Positions 1 to 12,500 of a DNA stretch of 64,000 bases are shown here, in pieces. Position numbers and translations under genes: made by a program. The notes under the pieces are model-generated. The model saw only the letters and a program-made list of their open reading frames with translations. It searched no databases and was not told where the DNA came from. This stretch comes from Aldrovandia affinis (Eukaryota > Chordata > Actinopteri > Notacanthiformes > Halosauridae). Position 1 is the first letter of the stretch. The number at the start of each line of letters is the position of its first letter. The DNA lies in the NCBI GenBank assembly GCA_029706075.1, contig JAINUG010000054.1, forward strand, positions 5,446,574 through 5,510,573, given 5' to 3'.

Positions 1-503
1 CCAATCTGTAATGATTTTATTAATATTTAATGTTCATGTTCTGTCATTATGTTATTTCACAAGATAGTGTTAATAGTTTGGTAATATTACATTGCTCCAG
101 AAATTTATGCCAACATTTTACATTTTTACATTTTAAGCATTTATCCAGAGCGACTTACAAGATGTGCATTAATACATGGTAGGAACAATCATAGTTAGCG
201 CACGAGATCAGTGCAGTAATACAGCAATAGACATCATTGCAGGCATCAGCGTACCATACCTGTAACACTGGGAAGGAAAAGGTTAGTGCAATTTTTTTGG
301 GGGGGGCATTGTGTTTTTGTACAATATTAATATTTTCCCTGCATTATTGCGCTTAAGCCTTGTTGACTGTGTTACAGACAACTTTTGTATATAAACTGCT
401 GTTCATTTGAGCATAAGTGTGCACTATATTGGATAATATATTGAATGGTCCCGTTTTTTGTTTTTTTTATCCGACTTGACATTTTTCCTCCCCGCGTTCA
501 CAG
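1..503 (+). other. ACE intron (part), with inverted LINE 3'-end fragment
   Basis: Intronic DNA ending in the acceptor CGTTCACAG at 495-503. Positions about 125-290 are a minus-strand copy of a repeat also found at 52277-52460, 26020-26165 and 26430-26545, with the shared GTCGCTCTGGATAAG tail (here seen as CTTATCCAGAGCGAC-like, slightly diverged). No coding sequence was seen. Confidence 0.7.
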
Positions 504-3500
504 AACTGGAACGCCACCCACATGTTCCGGGTGTCTGAGGAGTTCTTCACTTCCCTGGGCCTGATCCCCATGCCGCAGAAGTTCTGGGACGAGTCCATGC
601 TGGAGAAGCCTGCGGACGGTCGGGAGGTGGTGTGCCATGCCTCTGCCTGGGACTTCTACAACCGCGAGGACTTCAGGTGAGATACATTTACATTTGAGCC
701 ATTTTAGCAGACGCTCTTATCCAGAGCGACTTACACTGTTTACATTTCTTTACATACAATCCATTTATACAGCTGGATATTTTACTGAAGCAATTCAGGT
801 TAAGTACCTTGCTCAAGGGTACAACAGCAGTGCCCCACCTGGGAATTGAAGCTGCAACCTCTGAGTTACAAGCCCAGCTCCCTAACCATTACACTACACT
901 GCCAGCCATATGGCTATGGTGGGGGAGTCTTTCAGCAGGCCTCCTGGATGCCTGATAGTGCCCCAGGGGAGGTTTAGGTCAGTGGTCACTTTCACTTTAT
1001 TGTCCTCTTATTGTGAGGAAATACCTTTCACAGCTCATACAGACACGAAGCGGAACACAGAGGAACTACAACACAGGACAAACGTATAACGCACAGTGTG
1101 CAATAGGTAGCAAATTCTCTCGTGAAGAGAGTCAGCGATCTACTGGGCATTGGTTTCCCTCATCGCAGGATCAAGCAGTGCACCACTGTGACCATGGAGC
1201 AGCTCTTCACTGTGCACCACGAGATGGGGCACATCCAGTACTACCTGCAGTACAGGGACCAGCCCATCAGCTTCCGCCGGGGCGCCAACCCGGGCTTCCA
1301 CGAGGCCATCGGGGACGTGCTAGCGCTATCCGTCTCCACCCCCAAGCACCTGAGGGAGATCGGCCTGCTCGACACCCTGCCCAATGACCCAGGTACGGCC
1401 CACTGCAGCTTTCCCCTACATTCGTTTCTGTGGGAAACGTGCGACCAGCGAACACGGAATAGCATCTGCAACATGACCGCCCCCTTGCAGGACAAGTCCG
1501 ATGTGGATGTGATCTCCGTTGTATCTCCATATCTGTATTTTTGCTTTTGGACACTGGTCACTGTCACTGCAAGAAAGAAAGAAAAAAAAACATGTAAGGT
1601 GTCCAAATCAAGCCAAAAAACATGGCCATCCCCTTCCCTGACAATGGGATGACCAAAAGATGACCTGTTTTGCATCTTCATATTGGTGTTTTTTATTTCA
1701 GTTTGGACACCGTACATGCTTTTTTTCCATTCTTATTGCAGACAGTGACCTCAACTACCTCTTGAAGATGGCCCTGGGGAAGATGGCCTTCCTGCCCTTT
1801 GGGTACCTCATCGACCAATGGCGGTGGGGCGTGTTCAGTGGCCACACGCCACCTGAGCGCTACAACGCGGAGTGGTGGTACCTGAGGTAGGCAGATGTCA
1901 CATCTGTTTTTTTCACAAGCAGAGAGCGGAAACGTAATACTCGGCCTGCAAAGCTTTACGATGACAAGGCACAGCTTTGTTCTCTGTTCTGTAGCTCCCT
2001 GGCGCTAACCGCTACATGAATTGCTGATGACAGTTAGGACGCACGTCGGTATTGAGACATGCCTGGTGCAGCATGATGAGCTGCTGCCCTAAGGGTGGTC
2101 ACACACGACTCTTTGTTCCGTCTCTCCCTTCAAGAACCAAATACCAAGGAATCTGCCCTCCGACCCAACGTTCCGAGGAGCACTTTGACGCGGGAGCCAA
2201 ATACCACATTCCTGGAAACACGGCCTACATCAGGTGGGGTTTCTTCCCTCCAAGCTCCTATTTCCTGCTGTCACCATTACATTCTGCAGGACCTTCTCAA
2301 AAACAATTTGCATCGTTACCTTTACACTCGCACACCATTCCTTTCTTTTATTCCATAGCATGCGACTGAAATGTACCTTTTTCTTGCATTTATAATACAA
2401 CCATTTTGAATGCTTGGGGTAGAAAATGTCTGCCTACAAGAATGAAACACATAGAAAGGGACACCTCATTTATAAGGTTGGGGTTCCCTAACCCTGGTCT
2501 TGGAGTGCCACAGGGTCTACTGCTTGTCGTTGTTCCTCAACAACGGAGGAACAACGACAACTAGGGGAATTTATTTAATAGAGGGTACAATTGGCCACCA
2601 AACTGGGAGAAAAAGGGGAAAAAATCAGAAACAAAATAAATAAATAAATTTAAAAACCCAATTAAAGCAGTTGATTACATAGTTGACTCACCTGACCTGA
2701 TTTCTTGGGTCTGATTGGCTATGCATTGGTCTCTTCCATTCCTGTTGTATTCTATGTCCCTGTAGATACTTTGTGAGCTTCATCCTTCAGTTCCAGTTTC
2801 ACGAGAGGTTGTGCCAGGCAGCTAATCACACGGGGCCACTGCACACATGTGACATCTACCGCTCCAAGGCAGCAGGAGACATCCTAGCGTACGTAGCGGA
2901 GAGATTGACACCGGAGTTCAGGGGTCAGCAGATTCCTGAGTCTGCCTCCTACAGCAGCCTCACAATATACTTCATTATTTTCCCTATAGTAATTACACTT
3001 CCCTGTTGAGTAAACTGATACCAAATTTTGAACACTCGATTCATGTCAGATCTATCCTTGAAGCCAAATGTGTGCACAAATTGTATGAGTGGATGACGGG
3101 AGACAGAAGTTTAGTATCCCTACAAGGATCTTCAGAAACATTGTAGGTGACAGCCACAAATTGTCTTGCCGCCATTCTTCTGGTGCCCTACAAATACCCA
3201 GAGAAATACAGTTCTGTAAATCTGCTTTTTCAATGAACAAAAAACAACATGGAAAAAAACTAATGGTGATCAAAAAGTAAATAACAAACTAAGATGAACA
3301 TTATAATTGCAACATGCAAAGGTTTATCGATTTAAGAGTTGAAGAATCAAAACAGACACGGAACGGAATGACTTGGCTTGATACCTGCGCAGCGCGTTAC
3401 AGCCTCAGTCCACTTCAGCAGAGTGAAGTTAGTCTAGTTAGTGTACTGTGTCCGTTTTTATTTTTAGCATTTTACAAGCAATTGTCAGCTTTTGCAGCTC

Positions 3501-6500
3501 ATTAAATCAATAAACGTTCACTTATTGCAGCTCTGAGATTGCTCCTCATTTCAGTTTACTGCTGTATGCTCACAAGTGTGTTTTTTTGGGCCGGTTGGCT
3601 GAAGGAAAGTCCTCAGTGCAGGCTCCTCCAAACCATGGCCGGACGTCCTGCAGGAGGCTCTGGGGACAAACAAGATGGACGCCGGTCCTCTGATGAACTA
3701 CTTTGACCCCATCACCCAGTGGCTGCGGGAGCAGAACAAGGATGAAACCCTGGGATGGCCTGATTTCGAGTGGAGGCCTCCACTGCCAGACAACTACCCC
3801 GCTGACATAGGTAGGAGAACGTCAGTTAGCGAGGCTAGCATGCGGCATTCTCATACTGGTAGCTATTCTGAACTGCTGCCGCCTAGATGTTACGGGTAGG
3901 TGAAAATAATTGGCCACAGCTAGATTCTTCATATAGTCACGCTCTGTGGATTGCTCAACAGCATGCTGATGGACAAAGGTCAACCAAATCACACTTATTT
4001 GTTTTCTTGGATTGTGAAGGCAACCACAAAACATTCTGCTTGCTTACATTCGCTTACGTGTTTATTTGGTTCTCCCTGCAGACTCAGATCAGATTTCGGA
4101 CACTATGTGTTGGTTCTGTCTCCCCTCACATGTCTTTTACTGTAAATAACAGAAATTTCTGAGTGTCAATGGACTGGTGCACAGACAGCTTAAGGCCTAC
4201 ACCCATTGCTTTGGCACTGGCTTTTTACACCAGGATAAAATGGGAGGCGTCTACTTCTAAAAAGCAGCATAATTTGTGGAACATATGTGTTGGATCTGCA
4301 TCTGCCTATCAACTTGTTTTCTTGTGTTTGTCCACACGGGCCCAGCCAGCCAACAGTGGAGTGTCAGGGCTTTGAAACCTCATGGTGCTCTTGCACTGTC
4401 CCTGGCAGAGCACTCTTGATTACATCAGTCCTGAGAAGTTTGTGATTAAGCGACTCTTAATGTATTGAAGACACGGCTAACGCATTACCAAATAAGCCTA
4501 AAAGAGCTTCTTGGGGATATTTAGTCTCCTGGAAATGAAAAAAACTGCTGCACAGTGTGGAAGCTCTTGTGTCTATAGTCTCATAAACAACAGGCAACAG
4601 GCAAGAGGCTTAAAGAGGTGCTTAGATTATCTTAGCTGTCTGGCTCTCTGTTCATTAACCTTCTGGTCCCCCAGCCCACACTAAAAAACCTTTAAGCCGC
4701 CCCTTCATGGAGCTGATTCATAACGTCTGTCTAATTTGAAGTTCTTGACCTGGAAAGAAGCAGGTGTTTCTCAATGCAGAACTGAAATTAGAAACGTGGT
4801 TAAATGCTAAAAGCCAAACAACAGCTCCTTGTAAACTTGCCTGGAGAATAACTCTGAGACTTAAGGTTTGGTCCATTTCCTGTTTTACAGGGCTTCGGGT
4901 AAATACATTTGATACATACACAACATATATCACTTGAAAGCATGTTATATAGAAACCGAGATAGAATGTCATATGTTGTTCCCTACCTGACTGTTGAATG
5001 GGCATGCATGCAGGAAACCAAGGAGAAACTGTGGATTAACTGTGGAGAAATCTCCATTTCATTCAACAGGAAAACCATACTTCATTAGTAGGGTGTGACA
5101 TTCCACATAGGATTTTCACATGGTTGTCCTGAATCATTTAAAACTAACTAATGAACTGTCAATACTTCTTAATTTTTGTTGAAAATGAAGTCACACTTGG
5201 TTTCTGTCTTGCTCCAGTTCCAAGAATGCACTGTGAAAGGTTCTATCATATATCCCCTTTAGTATCAAATCAAATCAAATCAAATGTATTTGTATAGCGC
5301 TTTTCACAATTGAATTGTCATAAAACGCTTAACAGAGGGGGAACCCCCCAAAAGCAAGCCTAAAGGCAACAGTGGCAAGGAAAAACTCCCTTGATAGGGA
5401 GAAACCTAGTATGTAGCTATCAATCTTCTAAAGCGAGTAAAATTACACACAGTACATGCAACACAAATTGATTTAACATACAAACAGCAAATTACTGCTT
5501 AGGTAAGCTTTTATATGCATTGCATTATTATGCATTTAAGTGAATAATGAGTAACAGCAAGGACATTTGCAAATGTAATTTGTCCGAGCAAATCTGATAT
5601 TGGTTATGCAACAGATTTGGGGTATTGCATGAGGGTTAGACGGCATGAAATCATAAAGGGATTTGAAATGAGTCCGTAGTTTATTAAAACAATTTAAGAA
5701 TATTTCGCCACAGATGCCTTCTATAGTAAAGATAATAGAATCTAACCTGTTAACATCATCTAAATGCTATGATCCCATCCACTGCCTTATCTGCACCTCT
5801 TGTTCTGCCTCCACTGTGTCCAGATAAGACTGCAGATGAGGCACAGGCCAAGAAATTCATGTCCGAATTCAACAGCTCTGCTGAGGAAGTGTGGAACTCT
5901 TACATTGAGGCCTCCTGGATTTATGAATGCAACATCTCCGAGCACAACAAGCAAGCCATGGTGAGGGCCAACCCAGCCACCGTAATCCAGCCTGCCACTT
6001 AATGTAGTTTACACCAGGCCCAAACATTTCCATCCAGCCTGTTGCCAACTGTTGAGTTTACATCAAAGCCAGACGCATCAACACAGACACTCACCAAGTG
6101 ACCAAGTGTGCACCAGGACACCAAACACCTCAATCTAGTCACTCATTCAACATTACACCAGACTAAGCTGCCCCAAAATCTTACAAATTAGGTCCATCTC
6201 AGGTTAACACAAGGCTCAATCACATAAATGTGCAAACAACTAATTGAGAGCAAAAAACACAGCACTGATTCATTTTCAAAACATTTTCTGCGTGCAGAAG
6301 CCGTCAATAATTTTATAAGTAGTTCATATGAAAGCGTGTAACGTTGAACACGAAAGGTGTGCATCAACTTGCAATTCTGCTGTTGTGATAGAGGACCATC
6401 CAGCTTCGAGCCTCCCAGAGCAACATCAACCGGCCTGTAACGGGCACGCATGGTTTATTTTATTTTCCCAACAAGAGGGCCCTGCCCTGCATGGTTTATT

Positions 6501-9500
6501 TTATTCCAACAAGGGGGCCCTGCTGGAACTGATTAGAACTGCTCTCCCCTTCCGCTAACCTCAGAACCGCCTAAAACCATATTTCCCCTCCAGCTGGAGA
6601 AGAAATTGGAAATGTCCAACCATACGCTGACATATGGGCTGAAGGCGCGGGAGTTTGACCACGCCGACTTCCAGGACAAGGCGCTAAAACGCATGCTGAG
6701 CAAGATGAGGGACATCCACAGTGCGAGGCTTCCTGAGGAGGAGCTGAGGATGGTGAGAACAAGGGACGATAGAGCTTTTACTCAATGAATACACTTAACA
6801 AGAAAGAAAAAGGGGATTGCGAGTTATGTGCCGGGCAGATGGATACCAGACAGTCGTCAGCACATGGCCTAAATCAGTCTTGATCTTGGGGATCCACGGT
6901 GTAGACATGATTTTCAACCTGCAGCTTATTGGCACCTGCAGAATTAGTTGATTCAGTCCGGCCCATCTAGTTAAGTGATTAACAACTGATAATTCAGATG
7001 CCCGTCTCCAGTGGCCACCGCTCATCAAAATCAAAGCTAGTGAACCTTAGTTCTGTTGGGCCATGTCGTCTGTGGGCATTTGACCACTTTTCATTTCATT
7101 TCTGTCTGCATGTTTGAGTGTTAGAGCTTTAAATATGGATGGAAAACCTGCTGGATCTTAGCCCTCCAGGACCAGAGATGAGCAACCCTGGTCCAAATGA
7201 TTGTAAATGATATATACAGCACAGATTCTAAAGAGATAACCAGATGTTCAGCTCCATATTCTTAACATTGAAAGCTCTGTCTCTCTACTGTTGAAGCTGA
7301 AATGTTATGAATATTCATGAGGACAATACCGTGACAATGAGACTTCTGTCCAAGGACATATCCCTTCATGAATTTTCATGAACTCTAATATAGCACTGGA
7401 AACTTCTATAGAGAGGACAGAAGGAACACAGGAGCTGACAATCTGGTTAGTCTATAGAATCTGTGTATGCAGCTACATCAAACATTAATTGCGCAAATGT
7501 TGCTGCCCCGTTGATACACAGTAGCTTGGCTTGCTAGCGTTGCTATGGCTGGGGTAAGATTGCTTCCTCTTGTCTTTCTCCCAGTACAACGATCTGGTGG
7601 CCACCATGGAGACCAAATACAGCGTGGCTGAAGTGTGCCGAGAAAACGGAACATGCCACTCTCTGGACCCAGGTAAGACACGAAATGCACTGAACCTACT
7701 GCTCTCTTGGGCTTTTAAAATGATATTCCTATCAAACCAATCAAAATAGGCTGTCCTAGCTTCCATAAACAGAAGCAAGATTACATTCAGAAGTTTGTCT
7801 CATCATAAATAAACACAGCGAAAAGTGAACGTGAACTGAAGTCAAATGAACGTGGGAAGTCTATTTTTGATCCATCCACCCGGAACACAAGTCAAGGGAA
7901 AGCCCAACAAGTGGAATGGCAAATGCACATTGCATGATGCATACCGCTATGTATTCCGTTTATAATGATGCCATAACCCCGCGGACTGGTAGCGGTCATA
8001 GTTTTGTGTTGTGCTGCAGACCTCAATAAGATCATGGCCGAGTCCAAGGACTACAAGGAGCTGCTCTTTGCCTGGCAGGGCTGGCGCAATGTCTCTGGCA
8101 GGACGATGCGTCAGGATTACAAAAGATACATACAGCTTGCCAACAAGGCCGCCAGGCTCAATGGTGAGGTTTGAGATATGGCCCGCGCATTCCATGCAAT
8201 GTTCAGCTCGTGGTGACCTCTGTATCAATGCATAGCAGTCTTGCAACTCACGATGTGACATACTCGAAACGTGGGCACCTCGGTACACCAAGCTCCAATC
8301 ACATACATTCTGACTGGTCAGTGCCACTGCAGATAATCACTTGTTATTTATCCCGACAGATTATGTAGACTAACCAGATCGTCAGCTCCATTAGTCTTGA
8401 CGTTGAATGTTCCTTCTCTACCACTGAAGCTGAAATGTTCAAATTTGATGTTCTTATTAATATTCATGAAGTACGTGACCAAGGGCAGCACTGGCAGTGT
8501 TCGCGGGGACCTGCTAGACAAACAAACTAGAGGATGAAGGGAATGCAGGAGCTGACCATCTGGTTTCCGTGGAAAACCTGCGCTCAATTCCACGCTCTCG
8601 TTATTCCCGCAAGATCACTCTGACAACGGGGCTTCCTGGCGTTCCGTGTATGAGACACCCACCCTCGAGCAGGACCTGGAGCGCCTCTGGAGGGAGCTGG
8701 AGCCCCTCTACCTCGACCTGCATGCCTACGTGCGCCGGGCGCTGTACAGAAAATACGGAGCAGGCCGCGTCAACTTGAGGGGACCAATCCCTGCCCACCT
8801 GCTGGGTAAGGCCAGCCAATCAATGGCCACAACAGAAAGAAAGGGGCAGTGAAGCAGACACACTATCGGCAATCACTCATGCGGATTGCCAGCCCAAAGA
8901 TTAAATCCCCAGCAGTATATGTGTGGACCAGTGTGGTTGTATGTCTTGTGAATCTGGGGAATCTGCAGGATTTAAATCCCATTAAAAACTGGGCAGTGGT
9001 ACAGTGTGTCTGGCAGTTCTACAGGGCTTTAGAGGAAGCAGCTTAGGTGCATAAAGTATGCACATCCCTCATTGCATTGTTACAGTCTGTAGCTGAGTTA
9101 TAAGGCTTTTCTAGATTAGTTTCAATTTAACTAACCATTTGCCAGTGCATGGGACTGAAGTTTACTAGCGGAACCATATGCACTGAAAATATTGATAAAG
9201 CTATGAGTAACAAATTTCAAATATGACAGCGCTGAATGGCAGTGATATAGTGGGTGCAATGCCAATCAAAAATATTCAGTTGAACTGTGAGTGCATCCCC
9301 CCTCAGGGAGGACAATTTTCCATATATTCATGACAATTTGGCTTAGGGTAGATTACTGCTGTCAATCAACATGGTGACATGAGTCATTTCATATTACAAT
9401 TTAAATAATTGAAACAGTGAAACTGATTAAAAACCAAAAGAGTAATGGTGGATGGAAAAGCTGGCTTGACTGACCACCGTGGATGGGGAAAAAAAAGAAT

Positions 9501-12500
9501 TGAGAGATATTGGTTCTGAAAATACTAGGTTGAGTAGAAACATAGGCTCTGGGACCATGTCCGTAACACGCAAGAAAATTCCGGTATTTTTGAAGGGTAA
9601 ACACTCCATTCATGCATGCTTTGTGGAGCACAGAAAATAAGATGGCATTCTTTGTCAGCGCTATGATAATCATATATTTTTCCACCTAACAGGTAACATG
9701 TGGGCACAGGCTTGGTCTAATGTATTTGATCTTATGGTCCCCTACCCTGATGCAACCCAAGTGGATGCCACACCGGCAATGGTCGCAAAGGTGAAATCAC
9801 ACATTATTATTATTATTATCAATTTTGCAGATTGGCTCACAGGTCTTCCAAGGCGTCACACATAAAAAGCACGTAATGAGAATGCAGAATAGGAAGTAAC
9901 ACAAATGAGCGACAGTAAAGCATAAACTAAAGAGTGGCAATGGGTGCACAGTCACACGAGCACACTTAAATGGTATTACTGGAAAAACTAAGTTTCATAG
10001 AACTAAAATGAAGTTTCAGCATAGAAAAAGAACGGTTTATTATTATTATTATTATTATTAAAATCATTTAGCAGATGCTCTTATGACTTACAGTTTAAAA
10101 AAATATTCCATTTATACAGCTGGATATTTTACTGAAGCATAGAAAAAATGGTGTCCCATTTGAACCTGCATTACAAGCCCAGTTTGTACACTGTTTGTAA
10201 TGTCTATGTAACTATCACGTGTCAGTGCTCACAGTGAGGGGCGGCCGATGTGGTCGGATCCTGGTATAGGATTGGCTGTCGGGACACTGGAGAGGCAGTG
10301 ATGAGGATAGCGGATAGCGGTTTACGACGGACTGTGTGGTGTGTTTTGAGGGCTGGGATGCCAGAAGGATGTTTGAGGAGTCGGAGAAGTTCTTCACCTC
10401 CCTGGGCCTAGAGCCCATGCCCCAGGAGTTCTGGAACAAGTCCATGCTGGAGAAGCCCTCGGACGGGCGCAAGGTGGTCTGCCATGCGTCCGCGTGGGAC
10501 TTCAGCAACCGCAAGGACTTCAGGTACGCCTTCGGACTCAACCTCACCAACCTAGCCAGCGCTGGGCCCGGTTACCGCATCATTCTCGCAAACTTTTGGC
10601 AACATTGAATAAGAAAGTAACGAAAGTTTTCCTACAGCACACTGCATTATTTGCTTAGTGGACACAGTTGTCCAGAGTGACTTAAAACAATAAAATAACA
10701 CAGTTTGTGTTGTTTTTTTCTTATACTAGCCATTTATACAGCTGGAAAATTGACTGAAGCAATTCAGGTTAGATACCTCGCTCAAGGATACAATGGAAGT
10801 GGATTTGATGGATTTGAACCTGCAATCTCTGAGTTACAAGCCAGTTTCTTATCCAGTACACTACACTCCCACCCTATTAGTCTGAAAACATGATAGTATT
10901 AAAGCTATGTTATCATGTAGCACCAACCTTATAGCAATACTGACAAACGCTGTCCTTTGTGTGGTTATATGGGAATTCATGTTTGGCGTTTTCGATAGGA
11001 TCAAGCAGTGCACTGTGGTGAACATGTATGACCTCATCACCGTGCATCACGAGATGGGCCACGTGCAGTACTTCATGCAGTACAAGGACCAGCCCGTCTC
11101 GTTTAGGGACGGCTCCAACCCGGGCTTCCACGAGGCCATCGGGGACGTGCTGGCCCTCTCCGTGTCCACCCCCAAGCACCTCCACAGCATCGGCCTGCTG
11201 GACAAGGTGGAGACCAACCCAGGTGAGTTCATCAACCAATGGCATGCTCACTACAGCTTCCTCCTCTTCTCTCATTGGGCAAAGGCTTGGCTGTTGGCTC
11301 GGTAGTGAAGTCACTTCAGTAAGATTTTCTCAAAGCACTCTTCCAGGTTCATTTAACAATGCTGTTCATTCTTACCCTTGCTGTTATGTGCAAAAAGGAG
11401 AAACTGATCCAGGGCCACTGCAAGGCGCATAACGTGTCTTCACCGTCCATGTCATGCACCGTCACTGGGACACTGTATTCACAAAATCGTCCCAGGGAGG
11501 GGGAAGGGAAGCCGAGGGGTGTTCGCTGGGCACAGGAGTGGTTCTGTAGTACCGGGTTGCGGTCTACGGCATGGCGGGTGCCGTCTCGGAGGAGACGATA
11601 CTTCGCCCTCGTTACTACCGGTCACTCCTCAGGTGACCTGGACTTTTTCCACAGGCCCACCAAAATGCACTGATATACAGTACTGCAAGTACAAATAATT
11701 CCATGTTGTAGTGGCATATTCATTCCCTAATCCAGTTTTAGAATTCTACTGCAAATTATTTTAATTTATGATGAAACACTGCCCCCTGTTGTTCAAAAAT
11801 CAAAAGGCAACCTTCGAACTTCACATTTTGTTGGAAAGTACTCGGATACAAGGCATGGCTCAGACTTTGTTGCTTTCATTAAAGAAATTGTCTTAACAGA
11901 TTATTATTGTTTTCGAAAATTGAGTATATTGAGTAAAAATGTAGAGCAAATTTGCAGCTCTTATGGGTTGAGTCATTCAGTAAAAAGATTATATTAAACT
12001 AATACATATTCTTCCAACAGTGTAAATCAGAAAATGTGCCCCGATACTTCACTATTGATTATGTCTGGCTTGTGCACAGAAAGTGACATTAACTACCTGA
12101 TGAAAATGGCACTGGACAAGATTTCCTTCCTGCCCTTTGGCTACCTGATGGACCAGTGGCGGTGGAAGGTGTTCGACGGGCGGATCCCAGAGGGGGAGTA
12201 CAACAAGGAGTGGTGGAACCTCATGTGTGTAACACCTCTCTACATAAGGCCACAGGGATGCACCTAGCGAGAGGTCAGAGATCAAGAGCTATGATAATAA
12301 TTACAGAATGACAATGGCTCTGCTCACTAGGTAGAGCATGGTGCTTGGGTTGTGGGTTCATTTCCCATTGGGGCCACATACACTGAAAAATCTATGCATT
12401 CACTACTGTAAGTCGCTTTGGATAAAAGCATCTGCTAAATACCATATATTATTAAAAGCATATATTATGATAATGAAGTATTCTTATGTTGAGTCTGGGT

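Noticed and set aside
3617-3810. ACE exon starting at 3617 as the main form
   Set aside because: It loses KVLS, which is conserved in mammals and has a parallel in the C domain. The acceptor at 3603-3604 restores it, so 3617 is kept only as an alternative.
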